In this document: piece after piece, positions 56,055 to 64,000 of the stretch
Numbering within the stretch: the stretch's first letter is position 1
Layout: each line of letters opens with the position of its first letter
The notes under the pieces: model-generated
The model's input: only the letters and a program-made list of their open reading frames with translations
Told to the model about the DNA's origin: nothing
Databases searched by the model: none
Program-made: the position numbers and the translations under genes
Source of the DNA: Nepenthes gracilis
Taxonomy: Eukaryota; Streptophyta; Magnoliopsida; Caryophyllales; Nepenthaceae
Length of the DNA: 64,000 nucleotides
Reading direction: 5' to 3'
Assembly (NCBI GenBank): GCA_033239525.1
Contig: BSYO01000016.1
Location: forward strand, 1,426,001-1,490,000

Positions 56055-56742
56055 AAGTGTAAAAATCAAATTTTTTTAGAAAATTATTTTAATAATATTT
56101 CCTAAATAATTCCTCACACCATTATATATAAATAAAAATATAGAATATATATATTAGGAAACAAAACAAAGATAAAACCATATTATTAAAAAATCACCCT
56201 CTTTCCGACTCAGGCCTCTCAGCACTGCGGAATCTTTCTGAGCACAGACAATATCAATCCAACGCCCACGACGACGGCGACGGCGGCGGCGGAGTACGGA
56301 GGTGTGCTCGTAACCCTATTTGCTCTTGTATCCAGCTTCGGCGGCCCGCACCCGCCGCGTCATTCCCGCGATGGCGTTGAATTTCCATTCCCAAATAAGA
56401 ATTATTTTTTACATAGAAAATTCCAGAACTTGAAGAGTCTGTACGTCTTGTTGTGCTCGTCGTTTAAGTATGGGTCTCAACAGCACGCTTGTTGGAATCC
56501 TATTAATTCCATTTCTGTTTCCCTTCTTCTTTCCTGAAAATAATGGGTGTAATTAGGGTTTGGGATTTCTCGACTGTTGTCGATGTGTTTTGTTTTCTAA
56601 CTAGTTTCCATTTTATTCCTTTTGCATTCATTGTTTTTGTTTTGTTTTGTTTTTTTGTTTTTTTTTGCTGTCGTTCTTCTTCCTCAGTTGAGGTCCATGG
56701 TACATATTCATGTCTGTCTAAAGCAGGGCGGTGCCATGTTAA
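56055..56742 (+). promoter_or_regulatory. Upstream region and leader of the PPR gene
   Basis: It contains a (GGC/GAC)n run at 56269-56295 and a T-rich stretch at 56640-56670, just before the PPR start. Two short ORFs occur (56304-56537 and 56543-56746, the second overlapping the PPR start by four bases); neither has a recognisable motif. They could act as upstream ORFs if transcribed. Confidence 0.35.
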
Positions 56743-58647
56743 ATGAATAAAACAAGCAACGTTTCTTGGGTTTTCATCAAACCGTGGTCTGTTCGCTGTT
56801 TTAGATTCTTCTCCGAATCGTCCTCTCTCCGGCGCTTCCTGCAACACTCGGCCACAACGATTCCAGCGTGCAATACCTTCTTGCAATCATGCGCTCAGCA
56901 CTCCGACATTACAAAAGGGAAAGAACTCCACTCATGGATGCTCAGAAACAATTTCTTAACTTCTCCTTTATCAATTACAAGCCTCATCAACATGTATTCT
57001 AAGTGTAATCACATGTCCTATGCCTCATCTGTCTTTGAAATCTCGTCACATTTACATAACGTTTATACCTACAATGCAATCATCGCTGGGTTTATTGGCA
57101 ACAATTTGTATAGGGAAGGATTTGATCTTTATTTCCACATGAGGTATGAAGGTATAACACCGGATAAATTCACGTTTCCGTGTGCAATTAAAGGTTGCCC
57201 GGAGGTTCTCGAGGTGCAAAAGGTTCATAGTTTGTTGTTTAAGTTTGGATTGGAGCTGGACGTGTTTATTGGTAGCGCTCTGATCAGTTGTTATTTGAAA
57301 TTTGGCGCTGTAGACTCGGCACATGATGTGTTCGATGAATTGCCCGAGAGAGATGCTGTTCTTTGGAACTCCATGATTAATGGGTATGTTCAGATTGGGG
57401 AATTTGAATTGGCTTTGCAGATGTTTAAGAGGATGGGTGAAGATGGGATTGTACCGAATAATATCACAGCTACCGGTGTTCTATCAGCTTTGGCTATGAA
57501 TGAGAGCCTTTATAACGGGAGAGTTATTCATGCGTTTGTGATTAAGAAGGGTCAAGATTCCATTTTGGCTGTCTCAAATGCGTTGATTGATATGTATGGT
57601 AAATGCAAATGCGTTGAGACTGCAGTCGAAATATTCGAGATGATTGCAGAGAAGGATATATTTTCATGGAACTCCATTATCTCTATCCATGAACTGTCCG
57701 GGGATCATCATGGAGCAGTTAGGCTTTTTGGCATGATGTTATGTGCCGGGATTGATCCTGACTTAGTCACAATCACAACAGTTCTTCCCGCTTGCGCTCA
57801 TTTGGCGGCATTGATGCATGGCAGGGAGATCCATAGATACATGATTGCTAAAGGTTTGGGGAACAATGGAAATGTAAATGATTTTGATGACATGTATGTG
57901 AACAATGCACTTGTGGATATGTATGCCAAATGTGGAAATATGAGATGTGCGCATACAGTTTTTGAGAAGACCAGTGTCAAAGATTTGGCATCGTGGAACA
58001 TAATGATCATGGGATATGGAATGCATGGACATGGGAATGAAGCGCTATCGATGTTTGATCGTATGTGTGCGGAAAAACTTAAGCCCGATGAAGTGACATT
58101 TGTTGCTGTTCTATCAGCGTGCAGCCATGCTGGCCTTTTGAGCCATGGACGTGAGTATCTATGGCAAATGGAGCCCACATATGGTGTCACTCCAACCATC
58201 GAACATTATGTCTGTGTGATCGACATGCTTGGTCGAGCTGGACAGCTCGTTGAGGCTTACCAGTTGCTATTGACAATGCCAATTCAGAGCAATGCAGTAG
58301 CATGGAGAGCTTTCTTATCAACATGTGAGCTCCAAGGGAATTCACATCTTGCTGAAGTTGCCGCACAGCACATATTTAAGCTTGAGCCCGAGCACTGTGG
58401 GAACTATGTTTTGATGTCTAATGTTTATGGAGCAGCGGGCCGATTTGAAGAGGTATCAGAGGTAAGACTGACGATGCTGGAGCAAAACATAAAGAAAGTA
58501 CCTGGCTGCAGTTGGGTTGAGGTTAATAATAATGTCCGTGTCTTTTTCACCGGTGATCGAGCTCATCCCCAGGCTGCATTGATTTACAAGAGACTTGACG
58601 CGTTGCTTGCTCCTCTTTGTGAGCACGGGTACATGCCAGCCATCTAG
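56743..58647 (+). CDS. Pentatricopeptide repeat protein, PLS class, E subgroup (At3g14730-like)
   Basis: Intronless, 634 residues. PLS-class PPR proteins bind organellar RNA, commonly as C-to-U editing specificity factors. Repeats run from about residue 43 ('NTFLQSCAQHSDITKGKELH') to about 530, with typical P, L and S boxes ('SNALIDMYGKCKCVETAVEI', 'DIFSWNSIISI', 'PDLVTITTVLPACAHLAAL', 'DEVTFVAVLSACSHAGLL'). The C-terminus has the E/E+ motifs ('EPEHCGNYVLMSNVYGAAGR', 'KVPGCSWVEVNNNVRVFFTG') and ends at PAI with no DYW deaminase domain. Sequence and length agree with what I recall of Arabidopsis At3g14730. The N-terminal ~40 residues are rich in Ser and Arg without acidic runs, consistent with an organelle transit peptide. 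Confidence 0.95.
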   Translation: MNKTSNVSWVFIKPWSVRCFRFFSESSSLRRFLQHSATTIPACNTFLQSCAQHSDITKGKELHSWMLRNNFLTSPLSITSLINMYSKCNHMSYASSVFEISSHLHNVYTYNAIIAGFIGNNLYREGFDLYFHMRYEGITPDKFTFPCAIKGCPEVLEVQKVHSLLFKFGLELDVFIGSALISCYLKFGAVDSAHDVFDELPERDAVLWNSMINGYVQIGEFELALQMFKRMGEDGIVPNNITATGVLSALAMNESLYNGRVIHAFVIKKGQDSILAVSNALIDMYGKCKCVETAVEIFEMIAEKDIFSWNSIISIHELSGDHHGAVRLFGMMLCAGIDPDLVTITTVLPACAHLAALMHGREIHRYMIAKGLGNNGNVNDFDDMYVNNALVDMYAKCGNMRCAHTVFEKTSVKDLASWNIMIMGYGMHGHGNEALSMFDRMCAEKLKPDEVTFVAVLSACSHAGLLSHGREYLWQMEPTYGVTPTIEHYVCVIDMLGRAGQLVEAYQLLLTMPIQSNAVAWRAFLSTCELQGNSHLAEVAAQHIFKLEPEHCGNYVLMSNVYGAAGRFEEVSEVRLTMLEQNIKKVPGCSWVEVNNNVRVFFTGDRAHPQAALIYKRLDALLAPLCEHGYMPAI

Positions 58648-60770
58648 AATTGTCTGTGATCAACAGGAGGCCTTTGCTTCTATTGCTGCTGTGCCATGAG
58701 GTATCACGAAGGACAAGCTAGTGCTTGACTAATCTGCCTCAATTGAATTTCACTCTCTCATGTTGCACAGAAGTTGAGTATCCTAAAAAGGGGACACTTT
58801 CGATATAATAGTAAGGTTGTTTTATTACAACATGAAGGTCATGGGTTTGATTTTTCAAAAACTGTCTGTACTGTTGGAGTAAGGCTGTGACATTGTGTAT
58901 CCCACCTTTAGAAGCACATAATGCAAGAAGACTCATTGGGACACCATTTTTTGATACAGAAGCTTTAGTCCCGAATTCTATAAATCTTGGTTGTTTCTTG
59001 ACACAATGGCCTTGTAATGCCATAAAGCAGCCCTGAATTCAGTTACCGATGAGTTCTGATCATATGAACAATCTGATATTTAGATTTCTGTTTAACAGAA
59101 GTATGTGTAGATACCATAACACAGAATTTAGCACTTCATAGTGTTAATTCTTCTAGTTCACGAGAACACATAGAGTTTGATCTGTCGTTGAAGCTCTTAA
59201 GAGATTTTGCTACTGTCTCATTGTTTAACATGAAAGGGACCTGTTGATGTATAGACTTATCATTGCTGTAATCACAAAGGTTGCCATATCTTTTTCTATT
59301 GGGATGAGTTTGTTTTGTGGGAATAAGCTATCCAAATGTGCTCGTGGATTGGCTGTTTGGAACGTCATGCAACAAGGGAACTACAAAAGAACCCGGGACT
59401 GCACCTCACCTTGAGGCTCAGCCTCTTTGTCTTCCTCGGAGGCCATTTGCCCATATGCCTCTTTTTTTTTAATTAATTTTAAATTAAAGGGATTTTTTTA
59501 ATAAAAAAAATATTTAGACAGTTAAATTTATATTCATTGGTTTTAGAACCGAGAAGAGTGGGATGCACCTTAGAGGTGAGGTACAGCTTCCCCGAACCAA
59601 CTCCCATGTAAGTTCCACTACTAATTATTTCATTGTTGATTGCCAATTATATATGGCTAATGACATATTTGACTATTAAAATGAAATAAGATAAGAATAA
59701 AATAATTATTCTCAGAGAATGAAATAAGATGTGAATAGAGTTAAAAATTATTATTTTTATATTTAGTTACTTATTTGAAATAATTATAACTTAAAAATTA
59801 ACTTTCTAGCATTTGATATATAGTAGGAGGAGGAGGAATAATGTATGATTTCGAATAATGATATGAATGCTGGCAATATTAATAGTAAAATAGTAATATT
59901 TTTAGAAATAATTATTTATTTGATATAAAAAATAAATAATACTAAATAAAATTTAGTATTTTTTATTCATTAATTTGGAGAAATATTTATTTCTCCCAAA
60001 ATAATTATTTTCTATTATAAAATTTTAAACGTAGGAATAAATATTATATTGGTAATAAGGTAGAATAAAATTTTAAACTTAGGAATAAATATGGCATAAT
60101 TCTTTTAACTTTTTGGCTTCGTGGATGATTTTCATTTAATGGGAGATTAGATTATTATATTTTATGTTAACTTTTTAATTAAATAGTATCTTGCATATTT
60201 TTTATTATAGTATTTATAGAACTAATTTAAATTTGAAATTAGAAAATTTTTACTTGGTGAATAATTTTTAAAAAATAATAATACTATTATTATTTTTATA
60301 TAATTTTACTACATTTATTATTCTATTTTAAAACATGTTTATGTGATTATTATTATATATTATTACTTACTTTGATTTTTATTTATGAGGTAGTAAAATT
60401 ACACAAATAAATTTTAGACTAACGATTTTAGTATAATAAAACACAAAAATATATATATATATATATAGCCTTTGAAAAAATAAATTAATAATATGGTATT
60501 ATGGGACATTTTATAAATAATAATTAGGATATTTTTTAATATATGGTAATTTATTTATCAATTTATGTTAATAAGTATATCTAAAAATGGATAAATTGAC
60601 TGATTTTATATCATTTTAAAAAATATTTAAAAAAATATTTTAAAATTATTTGAAATATCACCAAATATTAAAAAAAAAAAAAAAAAAACAGAAGATAACG
60701 ATATCAACCGGAGAAGATAGAAGCTGAACAGCGTAAGCCCTTCAATCGCCTCCCAAATCCACCACAGACC
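58648..60770. other. Spacer between PPR gene and RPS17
   Basis: The first few hundred bases are probable PPR 3' UTR; the rest is very AT-rich. It contains a possible small MITE at 59390-59598, a (TA)n microsatellite at 60449-60467 and an A run at 60670-60688. The open frame 58739-59023 (minus) has no recognisable feature. Confidence 0.5.
59390..59598. mobile_element. Possible small MITE
   Basis: Left end 'acccgggactgcacctcacct' and right end, read on the other strand, 'cggggaagctgtacctcacct' form imperfect inverted repeats around an AT-rich centre. Target duplication not clear. Confidence 0.35.
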
Positions 60771-61271
60771 ATGTCCCTCACTTTCTCCCTCCTCAATCCT
60801 CCCCAGCGAGGGCCGCCACCGTCAAAAACTCTCTCTCTCACCACCTCGTTCCTTCATGGATCCTCCCCAAAACTCTCGCTCCTCACAAAACCCTCCTCAC
60901 TTTCTCTCTCTTCTGTTACCCTCTACCCACAGAAATCTCCCGTCTCCTTCCCTGTAATCAAAGCCATGAAATCTCTGCAAGGCAGAGTCGTTTGCGCTAC
61001 CAACGACAAGACGGTCGCCGTCGAAGTAACTCGCCTCGCTCCTCATCCAAAGTACAAGAGGAGAGTTAGGAAGAAGAAGAAGTACCAAGCTCATGACCCT
61101 GACAACCAATTCCAGGTCGGTGATTGGGTTCAGCTTGAAGAATGCAGACCCATCAGTAAGATGAAGGCTTTCCTCGCCGTTCCGGTCCCTCCGAGAAAGA
61201 ATGCATTCCCTAAGCCGGTCGAGCCCGTTCCTCAGGAGATTGGTCTTCCACTTGAATCCCAGCAGGCTTAG
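60771..61271 (+). CDS. RPS17: Plastid 30S ribosomal protein uS17 (RPS17), nuclear-encoded
   Basis: 166 residues, single exon. A primary 16S rRNA-binding protein of the chloroplast small subunit. Residues 1 to about 60 are rich in Ser, Leu, Thr and Pro with almost no acidic residues, as in plastid transit peptides. The mature part starts around 'AMKSLQGRVV' and keeps the S17 core: 'GRVVCATNDKTVAVEV', 'LAPHPKYKRRVRKKKKYQAH', 'GDWVQLEECRPISKMKAF'. A short C-terminal tail beyond the core is usual for plant plastid S17. The corresponding Arabidopsis gene, from memory, is At1g79850. The A run at 60670-60688 lies about 100 bp upstream and may mark the promoter edge. Confidence 0.97.
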   Translation: MSLTFSLLNPPQRGPPPSKTLSLTTSFLHGSSPKLSLLTKPSSLSLSSVTLYPQKSPVSFPVIKAMKSLQGRVVCATNDKTVAVEVTRLAPHPKYKRRVRKKKKYQAHDPDNQFQVGDWVQLEECRPISKMKAFLAVPVPPRKNAFPKPVEPVPQEIGLPLESQQA

Positions 61272-61885
61272 GGTGAGATTTTCTGTTTTTAATTGACTTG
61301 CCTGTTCATTTAGTGAATTCGGTTTTTAGAAGCTTGAGAATTTCTGGGAATATCACATTTGGGAATCTGAATTGTAATAAATTCTGTTTGTTTGAATATT
61401 ATATGAAGCATTGGGTTTTTTGCTGATTGCTTTATCAGTCTCAAGTGTTCTTCTAGTTAATTTCCTGTTAAATCTTTTGATTTTTGCTACTTAATCTTGT
61501 GGGTTATTAAGTTTGGTGACTTATAAAATATTTTTTCCCGACATGAGGATGTTAAGGGCTCTTCTCCCTGTTTGTTTGCAGAAATTAACTCTTTCATTCA
61601 TTTCAATTCAACGTGGGTTTGATTCACATTGGTAACCTTATTCCATTTGATTTAAATAAAAAGTCATCTAACGTAGTAGTTCTGATTGTAATTGGATATA
61701 CATGATCATCTGTTAATTTCTCCAACTAAAAGAACTCAGAAACACTAAATATGATTGACAAATTGGAGAATGCTTCGATTTTGTGTGAGAGCTTACACTT
61801 TGTTCAATGAATTTGCCTAGGGATTTTGAAACCGCTGAGGAATCAATGAAAATTACTGAGATATCAGTAGGATAACATCTGATAA
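61272..61885 (+). other. RPS17 3' UTR and spacer
   Basis: AT-rich, no coding frame. 'aataaa' at 61377-61382, about 110 bp after the stop, is a plausible polyadenylation signal for RPS17. Confidence 0.45.
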
Positions 61886-62915
61886 TGTTGGGTATTGCAT
61901 CACTGGCTCATCCATCAATCCAACGAGCCCATGATTGACAAGCCTAGGAATGAAAGAGTAGAATCCGACCCATTGGCTCAATCTTGGAGAATAAAGCGGA
62001 CTGTCTTGATTTAGTTCTAGTTATGATAAATTAAAATTTAACTAGCAGTGGGATAGTTATTAAGTAAAACATAAATTGGACTGGGTGATATGACAAATGA
62101 CTACTTATCGGAGTGTTTAGTCAGTTCTATAATTGGGCGGTTTGTCAGTTCTATAATTAGCCCACATGAGGATCTTGGAACCGGCAAATTTCAATTGCTC
62201 ATCATCAATTTAATATTTAAACATTAACTGCCTCTAGCTACATACGATTAGAACTTATACAATAATAATTGAACTAATCAGTTGCCAACTGATTTAACTA
62301 TTTAGATCGTGGCTGATTATTTATTTTTAGACCACTAATAATTGGTAATATGACTATAAATATGTTAAATTTTTCTTTCAAAAGGGAATGAATTTTGGAA
62401 AAAAAACAAGGAACAGAACACGTCCTCAAACTCACTTGTTTTTATACAAATTATGGAGCCAAGTTTTTCGTCTCTCTCCCACATCCTCCTAATTTCTCTA
62501 TATTTTATTTTTTAAAAAGTTTACTGATTTGAGTATCGGAAGATATATTAGGAAACGAGTTCTAATTTGTTCAAAATTTTTATTTATTATTATATTATAT
62601 AGGATTCGAAAAAAATTTGATAAATCGACCTAAATTTGTTTAAACCATAATCAAGATTTCAGACACTCATTATTAGTACCGTCTGTGATAATCGCAATCA
62701 AATCACTTGTTCCTACTTAACAGAGTCACTCTCACAAAAATTCACAAATCGATAGTCTTTGATAAATTGGTCAACATGATGAACACCTGGGCGTATGGAC
62801 AATCTAGCCAACTACCAAAGGACGTCCCCTCTCGTGGCATCCCTTTTGAAGAAAACAGCCAAAGAAGCACTGATTTGTCAACCATGTTGAACATTGGAGT
62901 CTTTGCTGTTTGACT
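61886..62915 (+). mobile_element. Decayed Ty3-type LTR, primer-binding site and gag start
   Basis: It begins TGTTGGGTATTGC. The part at 62520-62680 follows the LTR ends of the 50-56 kb family ('ctgatttgagtatcgga', 'gatatattaggaaacgag'). The stretch 'attagtaccgtctgtgataatcgc' near 62670 is a worn form of the TTGGCGCCGTCTGTGGGA site. After it comes a short frame (62707-62913) placed like a gag start but without a capsid box. Confidence 0.5.
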
Positions 62916-62929
62916 GTAAGATATATTAC

Positions 62930-64000
62930 AGATATTGAAGTCACTCTGGAGTAGATTTGAGGACTAAACCCATCTGACTAAGGCTATCCACTCACATTGT
63001 AAAAAATTGATGAAAAAAATATATTTAGATGTTCTAGTATATAATATGCATTTGAGGATTGCACCTATCATTCACAGGCGGCAAAATAAAGTGTTATTTG
63101 ACCCTATTTATAGGGAGTAATTGTAGAATGATTGCCTATGAGTCTAAAAAGTAACTTTTATCGTAAGGTTATTGAGAATTTGTGTAATATTTCCTCAAAG
63201 GTTTCTTTTTTATTATTGGTTCTTAGATTTGACATATTTTGGCTTTTGGGGTTTTAATTTGTATCATATTTTATATTTTAAAATATTTTGGACGTATGAG
63301 TTTTACTAATATATCATATAATTTGGACTTTTAATAATTTTATATAGTTTATCTGTTTTAATATTCGTATATGTTTTATATTCTTGTGTATAAAATCATA
63401 ATTTGGACTATGAATTTAAAACGTTCATATATTAGATTTCACATATGTTTACAGTTTTCTATTCTCCTATTTATTTTTTGGATATATGTTGTTACCGTAT
63501 ATATATCTAGTTGCTAAGTTTTAGGCTAATAATTTGCAATGTTTGTTTAACTCTTCTAGATTAGTGGGTCATAGATACTTGTAAAATTCGGATGGAGGAT
63601 ATTCAAATATTTTATTTATTTGTATTTGTTTTTGGATTTGTGTTGGGACAAATATTTAGGATTATTGTATATTTTGACTATCACGATTTGTATAATTAGA
63701 AATATTGTATTGTATGAATTTTATTATATATTTTATATTACAATAGTTGAGATATCTATTTGATACTTTTCTTTGCGGATATGTTTGGATTGAGTAGGCT
63801 GTTATATTTCATTATGAGGTCAGACAAGGCTTAGTTTTACTAGATCTTGTATCCGCTATCAATTATGGACATTATGTCATTCTTTTGCTGCGTTTTTAGT
63901 TAGTTTGACATGTTTGATTCAGTATTTTCGTTATTCAAATTTTAGTTGTTTTTAGGATAATTATTTGTTTATGTTTCTTTATTATTATTTATTACCTCCT
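62930..64000 (+). mobile_element. LTR-like block of the Tekay-like family, runs off the window end
   Basis: It shares 'gatgttctagtatataatatgcatttgaggattgcacc' with 53370-53420, and 'tctagattagtgggtcatagatacttgtaaaattcgg' with 18048-18085 and 54110-54150. AT-rich, no coding content. The right end is outside the window. Confidence 0.5.

Noticed and set aside
1..64000. CRISPR arrays, bacterial operons, rRNA or tRNA genes
   Set aside because: The tandem repeats seen (2440-3210, 11585-11895) have diverged units without unique spacers, and no tRNA or rRNA sequence was recognised. The window is plant nuclear DNA.

Overview
This is a nuclear window from a flowering plant, most likely a eudicot. The evidence is GT-AG introns, a nuclear-encoded plastid ribosomal protein with a transit peptide, an intronless PLS-class PPR gene, AT-rich spacers and dense LTR-retrotransposon debris. 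I rebuilt five genes exon by exon, and all five read through without a break: a BAC2-type mitochondrial basic amino acid carrier (140-4149, +), a DDX11/CHL1-type Fe-S DNA helicase in nine exons (37017-18657, -), a COMPANION OF CELLULOSE SYNTHASE (CC)-type membrane protein in three exons (41436-38443, -), an E-subgroup PPR protein (56743-58647, +) and plastid ribosomal protein uS17 (60771-61271, +).

Layout. 0-4.9 kb: BAC2, whose single 3.1-kb intron holds a decayed LTR with a higher-order tandem repeat. 4.9-13.8 kb: a Ty3/Tat-like retroelement with one LTR, lying between two ~1.06-kb copies of the BAC2 3' end; the right-hand copy still has the empty insertion site. 13.8-18.5 kb: spacer, then a Tekay/Del-like LTR next to the helicase 3' end. 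18.6-37.0 kb: the helicase gene. Intron 6 holds a ~6.2-kb Copia-like element. Intron 3 holds a 3.08-kb LTR element with matching 5-bp target duplications that carries fragments of several unrelated host genes. 37-42.3 kb: helicase promoter and the CC gene. 42.8-46.4 kb: an LTR fragment and a 1.39-kb tandem duplication; each unit contains a fold-back element with a 9-bp target duplication. 46.4-50.2 kb: AT-rich spacer. 50.2-56.05 kb: a non-autonomous Ty3-type element with two LTRs, a decayed gag, an antisense coiled-coil frame full of TAG stops, and a younger LTR nested inside it. 56.7-61.3 kb: the PPR gene and RPS17. 61.9-64 kb: more decayed LTR material.

The genes do not form a pathway; they are housekeeping genes acting in mitochondrion, nucleus, plasma membrane and plastid. 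From memory, BAC2, the helicase and RPS17 correspond to At1g79900, At1g79890 and At1g79850, so part of an ancestral gene order seems to survive despite heavy transposon growth. The most unusual items are the multi-gene-capturing LTR element in helicase intron 3, the insertion-plus-empty-site duplication at BAC2, and the decayed antisense coiled-coil frame in the 50-56 kb element.
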